From Candidatus Nanohaloarchaea archaeon (GTDB taxonomy: Archaea; Nanohalarchaeota; Nanosalinia; Nanosalinales; JAHENU01), in contig JAHENU010000064.1 in assembly GCA_018609855.1 (NCBI GenBank), forward strand, positions 1 to 6,667: a stretch of 6,667 nt of DNA, written 5' to 3'. The notes below the pieces were generated by a model that saw only the letters and a program-made list of their open reading frames with translations, was not told the origin of the DNA and searched no databases. The translations under genes were made by a program, and so were the position numbers. This document shows, piece by piece, positions 1-5,403 of this stretch (positions are counted from its first letter, which is position 1; every line of letters begins with the position of its first letter).

Positions 1-582
1 ATTGTCTGGTGCTGTCACTCTGTTGCGTAATATATCCTGTACATAGCCAGTTTCCCCTTTCCAGCTGCTGTCTGGCTGACTGAGGACCGGAATGTAGGTA
101 AAATACGCATAGGTTGCTTGTAGCTGTTCAAAATGCTCACGATAGATCAGCTCATTTTCATTCGTCACACCGTGGATCAGGGTGACTGGCTGAGACATGT
201 TTTTGTGAAAGGCATCGTCTATAACTGCTCTGATGGTTGACACGCCAGTACCGGTTGCTATACAGAGCATCGGCTGCTCTGTAGACTGGAGGGTGAAATC
301 ACCAAACGGTCCCAGGAATTGCAATGATTGGCCAACTGTCAATTGATCTGCAATCGTTGTGAAGTGCCCGGCTGGAACAATTTTGACGCATAGCTCATAG
401 GTTGTGTGTGAGAGAGGTATTGGTGAATACTGTCGTACAAGCGTGGTGTCTCCATAAGGGTAGAGGATGGTAATGAACTGTCCCGGCGTCATGTCTAGAG
501 TTGCATCGGTTTGGAGAGTGAACACCTTTACTGTAGGCGTTGCCTGCGCTATGTCGGTAATCGTGGCCGTATATCGATGCAT
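1..582 (-). CDS. FAD/NAD(P)H oxidoreductase, ferredoxin-NADP+ reductase-like (3' end cut off)
   Basis: The reverse strand reads open from ATG at 582 to the left edge: 194 codons, no stop. An FAD-binding beta-barrel domain spans about residues 1-98, with PGQF (33-36), the flavin-binding RxYS signature as RQYSP (50-54) and GPFGDF (91-96). A nucleotide-binding domain follows, with ATGTGVSTIRAV (109-120), the GTG loop that binds NAD(P)H in this family. No transmembrane segment or N-terminal iron-sulfur domain is visible. The protein probably transfers electrons between NAD(P)H and a flavin, ferredoxin or similar carrier; the partner is not visible here. The ATG at 582 has GGAG (592-595) nine bases upstream. 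An in-frame ATG at 597 would add five residues but has no Shine-Dalgarno. The last part of the NAD(P) domain, and any C-terminal domain, lies outside the window. Family assignment is firm; the exact substrate is unknown. Confidence 0.88.
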   Translation of the reverse strand, partial: MHRYTATITDIAQATPTVKVFTLQTDATLDMTPGQFITILYPYGDTTLVRQYSPIPLSHTTYELCVKIVPAGHFTTIADQLTVGQSLQFLGPFGDFTLQSTEQPMLCIATGTGVSTIRAVIDDAFHKNMSQPVTLIHGVTNENELIYREHFEQLQATYAYFTYIPVLSQPDSSWKGETGYVQDILRNRVTAPDN

Positions 583-734
583 TGTTCTATGCTCCATCAG
601 CTGATTTTATAGAAAGGGCTGTGGGAAACAGTGACAGAGTAAAAGGTATTTAAGCTTTTTGCTCACACTACATATACATAACAGTAGACAGTATTCTTCG
701 TGTACGTTGCTGTTCCGCTATAAGGTATGGTATT
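583..734. other. Divergent intergenic spacer between the oxidoreductase and cyclase genes
   Basis: This 152-base spacer must hold the promoters of both divergent genes. On the minus strand a good -10 hexamer, TATAAA, lies at 611-606, but nothing resembling a -35 box sits 16-18 bases upstream. A perfect 10-base palindrome, ATCAGCTGAT (596-605), abuts that -10. On the plus strand I find only a weak candidate -10, TATACA (673-678). The motif ACAG occurs as two close pairs, at 628/634 and 681/688. No terminator or RNA gene is apparent. Confidence 0.45.
606..611 (-). promoter_or_regulatory. Candidate -10 box for the oxidoreductase gene
   Basis: Read on the minus strand, 611-606 is TATAAA, one mismatch from the TATAAT consensus. 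It lies 24 bases before the ATG at 582, so a transcript would start near 600 with a short leader carrying GGAG. No convincing -35 box accompanies it. Confidence 0.35.
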
Positions 735-1436
735 GTGGTAGCACATCGTGAAGTGACAGGAAAACAAGACGCGTGGTACGCGTATCATTTTGGGGAAGAA
801 ACACTTCGTCAGTCGCATTTTGACCCCGATATGCTGTATGGTGAGAGTTTCGAAAATTGCTATGCCATGATGGCTGATCTATGTAGCTTTACTAACTTTT
901 TACAGGCCACACAACGTATTTTAGCGCTGAATTCGTTGCTCACCTCGCTGTACACGGACGCTCGTCGTATTATTCACCAACATGAAGGCATGTTGTATTT
1001 AGTGGCTGGTGATGGTGTGCTGGCAATCTGGGGGCTACACAAACAACAGCCGTCTATCGGCAATGTTATCGCTTGTGCACAAGAACTTCTAACATTAAGT
1101 GTGTCTTATGCTGAGCAATGGCAATCCATGATTGACCATTATATCCAGCCGAAAGGTATGCGTATCGGCATTGCAAAAGGAGAGATAGCCGTTATGCAGC
1201 GTGACCATGAATACACGGGACTTTCCTGTATCGGCAGTGTTATTAATTTAGCCACCCGGCTTCAAACAGCTGCTGCGCCAAATACCATTGTGTGTTCAAA
1301 TACTGTGAAACGCGATATTGTAGAAGACGAGTTGTCGTTAAATATTCAGCCATATGTGAATGCTAGTGGCGAGGGGTTTGTCGACACGAAAAACTATGGA
1401 CGTATTCAAGCCTGGTGTATTGATAGTGATTGTTAA
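735..1436 (+). CDS. Stand-alone class III adenylate/guanylate cyclase-like protein with altered purine pocket
   Basis: This 233-residue protein is essentially one class III nucleotidyl cyclase domain after a roughly 40-residue N-terminal segment of unknown role. Seen in order: MMADLCSFT (45-53) with metal-binding Asp48; EGMLYLVAGDGVLAIWG (84-100) with second metal Asp93; MRIGIAKGEI (142-151); and GSVINLATRLQTA (167-179) with transition-state residues Asn171 and Arg175. Family members make cAMP or cGMP from ATP or GTP, usually as dimers. The purine-selecting Lys four residues before the second Asp is Leu89 here. The partner position, usually Asp or Thr, is Ser164. Activity or specificity may therefore be altered. 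There is no membrane segment, HAMP, PAS or receiver domain. The start is GTG, nine bases after AAGG (722-725); ATG at 727 is out of frame and hits a stop at once. It is first in a plus-strand run, 87 bases before DoxX. Confidence 0.85.
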   Translation: MVAHREVTGKQDAWYAYHFGEETLRQSHFDPDMLYGESFENCYAMMADLCSFTNFLQATQRILALNSLLTSLYTDARRIIHQHEGMLYLVAGDGVLAIWGLHKQQPSIGNVIACAQELLTLSVSYAEQWQSMIDHYIQPKGMRIGIAKGEIAVMQRDHEYTGLSCIGSVINLATRLQTAAAPNTIVCSNTVKRDIVEDELSLNIQPYVNASGEGFVDTKNYGRIQAWCIDSDC

Positions 1437-1523
1437 AACAGTCATTTAAACTTTATAGCAACACTTATTTAATTCCTCGGTTTGGCACATTATTAAAACA
1501 CTATAGCAACTAATGTGATAAAA
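1437..1523 (+). repeat. Degenerate 20-base direct repeat upstream of doxX-like gene
   Basis: Bases 1443-1462 and 1491-1510 match at 16 of 20 positions, sharing the exact core TATAGCAAC (1454-1462 and 1502-1510), 48 bases apart. The core resembles a -10 hexamer (TATAGC), but no well-spaced -35 box accompanies either copy: TTGGCA at 1482-1487 is only 14 bases from the second copy. The repeat could be paired regulator sites, a duplicated promoter, or a chance effect of AT-rich sequence. Confidence 0.4.
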
Positions 1524-1919
1524 ATGACAGACATACGTTCAAACTTGCAGTTTGCCGGACCTTTGAATCGCATCCTGATGGGATTAGTCTTCCTAGCAGG
1601 TGGACTTGTAAAACTATTTGTGATGCAGCCTGCAGGACTGACTAAGATGCTTGGGAGCATCGGTATGCCTTTGCCTGCAGTGGCAGCATGGGTGTTAATC
1701 ATTGCTGAAATCGTCTCAGGATCCTTAATCATCGCCAATCGCTACTTGGAATACGCTATCTGGCCACCAGTCGTTATTCTATTAGTGGCGGCGTTCACGT
1801 TCTACCCCACCAAGTTCGCTGATAAACTGCCGCTCATGCTGACGCAGATTGGTATTCATCTGGTCCTTACTGCAAATGCGCTGGCAATTGGTGCAGGCTT
1901 ACTCGAAAAACGTGAGTAA
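1524..1919 (+). CDS. DoxX family membrane protein
   Basis: This is a 131-residue integral membrane protein with four hydrophobic helices, at about residues 17-34, 52-70, 76-93 and 107-125. It has the DoxX-family pattern: Arg16 before helix 1, then FLAGGLVKL (23-31) with Lys30, and in helix 2 an AW...E...G arrangement (Ala55, Trp56, Glu62, Gly66). DoxX proteins act in the cytoplasmic membrane and are tied to respiratory or thiol redox functions. In Mycobacterium tuberculosis DoxX forms a complex with SodA and a sulfurtransferase. The biochemical role of this one cannot be read from sequence. I chose ATG at 1524 over an in-frame GTG at 1515 because GTGAT (1515-1519) matches the end of the anti-Shine-Dalgarno and sits four bases before the ATG, as at the sod gene. 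The nitroreductase follows after 39 bases. Confidence 0.85.
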   Translation: MTDIRSNLQFAGPLNRILMGLVFLAGGLVKLFVMQPAGLTKMLGSIGMPLPAVAAWVLIIAEIVSGSLIIANRYLEYAIWPPVVILLVAAFTFYPTKFADKLPLMLTQIGIHLVLTANALAIGAGLLEKRE

Positions 1920-1958
1920 GCCCCCTCTTTTTTATTTTTATACGTCTTATTTGAAGAA

Positions 1959-2561
1959 ATGAGATCGACAGATATTGATCCTCATGCCTACCGAACGCCA
2001 GAGCATCCAGTTGCTGATTTAATAATTGAACGATGGTCTCCTCGTGCTATGTCCGGTGAATCTTTGGCAGAAGAAGAGCTTATGGCGTTGTTCGAAGCTG
2101 CCCGTTGGGCACCCTCCTCGTTTAATGATCAACACTGGCGTTTTTTGTATGCGACCTGTAATTCGCCATACTGGAATCTGTTTTTCGATTTACTGGCACA
2201 ACCGAATCAGTTGTGGGCTGACAAGGCATCCGCATTAGTGCTTATTGTGTCACGGACGCGGTATGAAAAGAACGACAAACCCACTAAAACACATTCATTC
2301 TCAACAGGTGCTGCCTGGCAGAATTTGGCGCTCGAAGGTTCCCGTCGTGGCTTAGTTGTACATGGTATGGAAGGTTTTGATTATAAGCAAGCCCGCGAAC
2401 AATTGAATGTTCCTGACGTATTTGCCATAGAGGCAATGGTAGCTATAGGAAAGCCTGGTCAGGTTGAAGCATTGCCCGCATCTTTTCAAGACGGGGAACA
2501 GCCGTCTGATCGGAAACCGCTGTCAGAATTAGTGTGTGAGGGTCCGTTTCCAGAACAATAG
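1959..2561 (+). CDS. Nitroreductase family FMN-dependent oxidoreductase
   Basis: The protein has 200 residues, normal for single-domain nitroreductases, which bind FMN as homodimers and use NAD(P)H to reduce nitro compounds, quinones or similar acceptors. Family landmarks are RWSPRAM (25-31, the phosphate-binding R-x-S-x-R region), ARWAPSSFNDQHWRF (48-62, FMN-contacting), STGAAWQNLALEGSRRGL (115-132) followed by HGMEGF (135-140), and VAIGKPG near residue 161. There is no signal peptide or membrane helix, so it is cytoplasmic. ATG at 1959 is the natural start. The purine-rich GAAG just upstream is too close to be a good Shine-Dalgarno, so translation may depend on coupling with the upstream gene. 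The 39-base gap after DoxX is pyrimidine-rich, with no visible hairpin. The physiological substrate is unknown; a role in redox balance fits its neighbours. Confidence 0.9.
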   Translation: MRSTDIDPHAYRTPEHPVADLIIERWSPRAMSGESLAEEELMALFEAARWAPSSFNDQHWRFLYATCNSPYWNLFFDLLAQPNQLWADKASALVLIVSRTRYEKNDKPTKTHSFSTGAAWQNLALEGSRRGLVVHGMEGFDYKQAREQLNVPDVFAIEAMVAIGKPGQVEALPASFQDGEQPSDRKPLSELVCEGPFPEQ

Positions 2562-2591
2562 AATTATAAACCTTATGAAAGAGGCGGATGC

Positions 2592-3596
2592 ATGAGTATG
2601 AATGATTCTTTTGCAACTATTTGGGAAACTTTGCAACAATGTAACCGTGTGGCCATAACATTACATTATACGCCTGATGGTGATAGTCTTGGCGCCTGTA
2701 CCGCTATGAAACATATATTGGAGCAGGAAGGTTGCAGGGTCACGCTCGTAAGTGGTGATACGCTCGGCGGTGATCTAGCACAATTACCGGCTGCAGCTGA
2801 TGTCGATTTTGCATATGATTTTAGTGACTTACACTTGGCAGAATATGATGCTATAGTGGCGCTGGATAGTGGCAACATTCCGTTATTGTCTGCCAAGCAG
2901 AAAGATGCATTTGTATTACCAGAAGACGTGATGGTAGTAAATATAGACCATCATGAAAGCAATCCATTCTACGGCACGTACAATTACATAGACGCTTCAC
3001 AGTCATCAACCTGTGACATTCTGGTTGCGTGTTTCCAGCAACTAGAACTGCCGATTTCACATGCCATAGCTGAGCGGCTGTTCTTAGGGATTGTGACAGA
3101 CACCGGGCTTTTTAAGTGGGGTTGTGATTTGGCCGCTTCCCTGTCCCATGCGGGGACACTGATGCACTTGTATCCACAGGACATACAACAGCATGTCATT
3201 CACCCTCTGTTTTTACAAACGCCATTGCAACGAAAACGGTTCCAGCAGATTGTCCTCCGGAATTTACAAACGCATGAAGCGACGAACACTGTATACAGCG
3301 TAATCACACAACAAGAGTGGGAAGCGTGTGGGTTGAATGAGTCTGAAGCCCGGGGCGCAGTACATGAAATTGCTGATATTGCGGAATACGATATTGCCTT
3401 CACCTTACTCGAAGTGTCGGATGGCATAAAAGGCTCATTGCGCTGCCAATCTAAAACATATGATGTTTCTCAGATTGCCGAACAGCTGAACGGTGGTGGT
3501 CATGTGGCAGCTGCCGGATTCCGCTTGCAGTCAATGCAGATGGAAACAGCTATTCAACAAGTGCTTGATGCTATAGAGGCAGTGATACAGCATTAG
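2592..3596 (+). CDS. nrnA: DHH/DHHA1 phosphoesterase, NrnA-like nanoRNase / pAp phosphatase
   Basis: This is a 334-residue, two-domain protein of the usual NrnA length. The DHH domain carries all four metal-site motifs: HYTPDGDSLG (25-34; His25, Asp29, Asp31), ALDSGN with Asp92, NIDHHESN (117-124; the DHH at 119-121) and GIVTDTGLF with Asp170. The C-terminal DHHA1 domain ends with GGGH (301-304) followed by AAAGF, the substrate-binding loop; the preceding SLRCQS has Cys where many homologues have Ser. NrnA enzymes use Mn2+ to degrade 2-5 nt RNAs from the 5' or 3' end and to dephosphorylate 3'-phosphoadenosine 5'-phosphate. Related DHH-DHHA1 enzymes cleave linear or cyclic dinucleotides, so the exact substrate is uncertain. 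GAGG (2581-2584) lies seven bases before ATG. The gene is last in the plus-strand run and overlaps the convergent ZIP gene by four bases. Confidence 0.9.
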   Translation: MSMNDSFATIWETLQQCNRVAITLHYTPDGDSLGACTAMKHILEQEGCRVTLVSGDTLGGDLAQLPAAADVDFAYDFSDLHLAEYDAIVALDSGNIPLLSAKQKDAFVLPEDVMVVNIDHHESNPFYGTYNYIDASQSSTCDILVACFQQLELPISHAIAERLFLGIVTDTGLFKWGCDLAASLSHAGTLMHLYPQDIQQHVIHPLFLQTPLQRKRFQQIVLRNLQTHEATNTVYSVITQQEWEACGLNESEARGAVHEIADIAEYDIAFTLLEVSDGIKGSLRCQSKTYDVSQIAEQLNGGGHVAAAGFRLQSMQMETAIQQVLDAIEAVIQH

Positions 3597-4348
3597 ACTA
3601 AGCGTAATCCAAGCATTATAGCTATGCCTGCCAGGAGCATGAACATTTGCAGCACTGATTGTGCCGTCCTTCTTTGCTCTTTTAATTCCGGCACGAGATC
3701 GCTACCGGCAATATAAATGAAATTTCCTGCTGCAAATGGGAGTAAGACATCAATTAACTCAGTAGGGTTTATTTGAAAAACAAATGGAATGGCTGCACCA
3801 ACAAATGCTGTCAACGCGATGAAAAAATTGGCCACTATGGCTGTCTTTTTTGTAAAACCACTATGCAACAATACGCCAAAATCACCAATTTCTTGCGGTA
3901 TTTCATGAGTAATAACGGCTACTGCAGTGGCTATACCGACAGGTATTGCAGTTAAGAAGCTCACCGCTATGATAAGTCCATCTAATGCGTTATGAATTGC
4001 ATCTCCAATAAGATTCATGTAAGCTATAGCGTGAGGATGGCTGTGTGACTCATTTTCACACTGTGTGTGACAGTGGTGCCAATGAATAAAAGTCTCTATC
4101 GCAAATGCAATCACAATTCCACCAAGTACGAACAGAGATAGCTGTATTGAAAAAGTGGTGTTTGCTACCGCTTTTGGTAACAGATGCAAAAAAGCGCTAC
4201 CAAACAAGCCTCCAACTGCAAAACTAACGAGATAGTGTAATCGCCGTTGTAATTGTTGTTCACGAATGCCTAGAGTTACTATGCCAATAAGCGAGAGGGC
4301 GCTGATAATTGTTATGCTTATAAATGTCGCTAAAGCGGGGTTTACCAT
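3593..4348 (-). CDS. ZIP family divalent metal transporter
   Basis: This 251-residue polytopic protein matches ZIP carriers, which bring Zn2+, Fe2+ or Mn2+ into the cytoplasm. Helix 4 has HNALDGLIIAVSF (119-131), giving the H-N-x-x-D metal site. Helix 5 has HEIPQEIGDFG (148-158), giving the H-E-I-P-Q-E site. Glu85 in helix 3 and the helix 2 stretch SAFLHLLPKA (51-60) are also family-like. The loop between helices 3 and 4 is rich in His and Cys (89-106, HWHHCHTQCENESHSHPH), a typical ZIP metal-binding loop. A TTG at 4375 would add nine residues and overlap the upstream stop, but ATG at 4348 is preceded by GAAGAGA (4355-4361) and begins directly before helix 1, so I prefer it. It lies 23 bases after the small membrane gene and downstream of sod. 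The metal cannot be predicted; manganese supply to the dismutase is a plausible inference. Confidence 0.9.
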   Translation of the reverse strand: MVNPALATFISITIISALSLIGIVTLGIREQQLQRRLHYLVSFAVGGLFGSAFLHLLPKAVANTTFSIQLSLFVLGGIVIAFAIETFIHWHHCHTQCENESHSHPHAIAYMNLIGDAIHNALDGLIIAVSFLTAIPVGIATAVAVITHEIPQEIGDFGVLLHSGFTKKTAIVANFFIALTAFVGAAIPFVFQINPTELIDVLLPFAAGNFIYIAGSDLVPELKEQRRTAQSVLQMFMLLAGIAIMLGLRLV

Positions 4349-4371
4349 TTTAAATCTCTTCGAATACAGTG

Positions 4372-4587
4372 TCAAAGCCTTTTGGATTTTTTTGAAACAG
4401 GCCGTCGTTTTCCACTATACCATAATTGTTGCCAGCGGATTTCATATAATATATTATTTACAGATGTCGATAAAATTGGGGCAGTGTCATGTTGTGTGAC
4501 GAACTTTCGTGAGAGGGCATAGTAAAAGAGTCCTAGGATGGTAGCTAAAAGAAGTAGTATTATAAGGAAGTGTATTGTTGCAACCAT
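4372..4587 (-). CDS. Small single-pass membrane protein, unrecognised
   Basis: This is a 71-residue frame with ATG start and TGA stop. I do not recognise the family. Residues 4-25 form one strongly hydrophobic helix (TIHFLIILLLLATILGLFYY), and the tail after residue 58 is very basic (GKRRPVSKKSKRL), suggesting a one-pass protein with its C-terminus in the cytoplasm. It fills most of the 275-base gap between sod (stop at 4623, 35 bases upstream) and the ZIP gene (start 4348) on the same strand, which supports a genuine operon member. The Shine-Dalgarno is weak: only GGA about ten bases before the ATG. The overlapping plus-strand frame (4266-4499) straddles the ZIP start and looks less plausible. 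It could be an accessory subunit of the transporter, but nothing in the sequence proves that. Confidence 0.55.
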   Translation of the reverse strand: MVATIHFLIILLLLATILGLFYYALSRKFVTQHDTAPILSTSVNNILYEIRWQQLWYSGKRRPVSKKSKRL

Positions 4588-4622
4588 ATGACATCATTCC
4601 ATTAAATAAAAAAATGTGGGGC

Positions 4623-5246
4623 CTAACGTGTATGTAATGCGGGTTTAGTAAACTGCCGCTGCACTTCTTTCCAATTCACCACGTTCCACCACGCTGCAAC
4701 ATAGCTGGCCTTGTCGTTCTGATGCTTCAAGTAGAAAGCATGTTCCCACATATCAATTCCTAGGAGCGGTTTGTAGCCATACATGAAAGGACTGTCCTGA
4801 TTTGGTGTCGAAATGACAAGAAGATTGTCTGCTGCATCTAAAACAAGCCAGGCCCAACCTGAGCCGAAATGTGTTAACGCCGTATCTGTAAATGTTTCTT
4901 TGAAGTCCTGAAAACTACCGTATTGATCTTGTATTGCTTGCGCTAGATCGCCTGTTGGCTCACCACCACCATCGGGAGACATAATCTGCCAGAAGAGGCT
5001 GTGGTTGGCATGACCACCACCATTGTTCCTTATAGATGTTTTAATTGTCTCAGGTGCCCTGTGTATGTATCGGAGCAAATACTCGATTGTGTATTGCTGA
5101 AAGTCACTATGATTTTCTAATGCTTTGTTCAATTTAGTCACATAGCCGTTATGATGCTTTGTGTGATGAATGCGCATCGTCTGTTCGTCGATATGCGGTT
5201 CTAAAGCATCATAGGCATACGGAAGTTCAGGAAGTGTATATGTCAT
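4623..5246 (-). CDS. sodA: Superoxide dismutase, Mn-type of the Fe/Mn family
   Basis: This 207-residue enzyme converts superoxide to oxygen and hydrogen peroxide. It starts with the family N-terminus LPELPYAYDALEPHID (5-20). The four metal ligands are present: His27 (in MRIHHTKHH), His82 (in GGGHANHSLFW, 76-86), and Asp165 and His169 (in DMWEHAFYLKHQN). Second-sphere Tyr35 and His31 are also in place. Gly78 together with Gln150 (in NQDSP) is the manganese-type arrangement; iron enzymes usually carry the glutamine in the N-terminal half instead. Cambialistic use of either metal cannot be excluded. No signal peptide, so cytoplasmic. I chose ATG 5246, preceded by AGGTGAT (5251-5257) at four bases; the in-frame GTG at 5255 lies inside that Shine-Dalgarno. 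It heads a minus-strand run with a small membrane gene and a ZIP transporter, and shares a divergent promoter region with the EamA gene. Confidence 0.95.
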   Translation of the reverse strand: MTYTLPELPYAYDALEPHIDEQTMRIHHTKHHNGYVTKLNKALENHSDFQQYTIEYLLRYIHRAPETIKTSIRNNGGGHANHSLFWQIMSPDGGGEPTGDLAQAIQDQYGSFQDFKETFTDTALTHFGSGWAWLVLDAADNLLVISTPNQDSPFMYGYKPLLGIDMWEHAFYLKHQNDKASYVAAWWNVVNWKEVQRQFTKPALHTR

Positions 5247-5250
5247 GTGT

Positions 5251-5257
5251 ATCACCT
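5251..5257 (-). promoter_or_regulatory. Ribosome binding site that fixes the sod start
   Basis: On the minus strand 5257-5251 reads AGGTGAT, a seven-base match to the 3' part of the extended Shine-Dalgarno AGGAGGTGAT, four bases before ATG 5246. The GTG inside it (5255) is in frame but would place the start codon within the ribosome site, so it is excluded as start. Confidence 0.7.
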
Positions 5258-5278
5258 ATGGTTCTATCTCATACCACC

Positions 5279-5307
5279 TTTTTATGCATTGGGATAGTGT
5301 ATACCAA
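5279..5307 (-). promoter_or_regulatory. Candidate sigma70-type promoter for sod operon
   Basis: Read on the minus strand, -35 TTGGTA (5307-5302) and -10 TAAAAA (5284-5279) are separated by exactly 17 bases. Transcription would start near 5272, leaving a leader of roughly 26 bases that includes the AGGTGAT ribosome site. The -35 box is one arm of the palindrome at 5288-5308. Confidence 0.5.
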
Positions 5308-5308
5308 T
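5288..5308. promoter_or_regulatory. Imperfect palindrome, operator-like, between sod and EamA genes
   Basis: ATTGGGATA (5288-5296) and TATACCAAT (5300-5308) are inverted copies around GTG, pairing at eight of nine positions (the only mismatch is G5293/A5303). The two arms contain the -35 boxes of both divergent promoters, so a dimeric regulator bound here could control both genes. I do not recognise the site as a classic Fur, MntR, PerR or OxyR box. Confidence 0.45.
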
Positions 5309-5317
5309 AATTAAAAT
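5289..5317 (+). promoter_or_regulatory. Candidate sigma70-type promoter for the EamA gene
   Basis: The -35 TTGGGA (5289-5294) and -10 TAAAAT (5312-5317) are spaced by exactly 17 bases. Transcription would begin near 5324, giving an untranslated leader of about 80 bases up to the ATG at 5404, or about 108 to the permease ATG at 5432. Its -35 lies inside the palindrome shared with the sod promoter. Confidence 0.5.
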
Positions 5318-5351
5318 ACAGCATATATCTTCGTTAGTGCAGTAAGAGGCA

Positions 5352-5372
5352 GTGAAGGCTCACACCTTTCAC
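5352..5372 (+). promoter_or_regulatory. Leader hairpin upstream of the EamA gene
   Basis: GTGAAGG (5352-5358) pairs with CCTTTCAC (5365-5372) around a six-base loop, with one bulged T, giving seven base pairs. The arm CCTTTC (5365-5370) can alternatively pair with GGAAGG (5387-5392, one G-U pair), which overlaps the Shine-Dalgarno. There is no U-run, so it is not a simple terminator. Confidence 0.4.
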
Positions 5373-5403
5373 AAATGGACGTTATCGGAAGGAGCAAACA
5401 TAT

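Noticed and set aside
1482..1500. Possible sigma54 promoter TTGGCAC upstream of doxX
   Set aside because: The -24-like TGGCAC is present, but the -12 GC element is missing at the required spacing.
1920..1958. T-rich stretch after doxX as a terminator
   Set aside because: No GC-rich inverted repeat precedes the T-rich run, and the next gene follows closely on the same strand.
4041..4075. CRP-like TGTGA...TCACA pair and an inverted CACTGT/ACAGTG repeat, tempting next to a cyclase
   Set aside because: The TGTGA/TCACA spacing is seven rather than six bases, and the site lies inside the ZIP coding sequence where runs of His codons (GTG on the other strand) produce such repeats.
4349..4375. TTG start for the ZIP gene giving nine extra residues and a four-base overlap with the small upstream gene
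   Set aside because: The ATG at 4348 is a stronger codon with a purine-rich site upstream and begins directly before the first helix.
4266..4499. 77-codon plus-strand frame over the ZIP start and the small membrane gene
   Set aside because: It runs antisense across two better-supported minus-strand genes and has no ribosome site or recognisable domain.
4600..4622. Short T-run downstream of sod (minus strand) as a terminator
   Set aside because: Seven T residues are present on that strand, but no stem of useful length precedes them.
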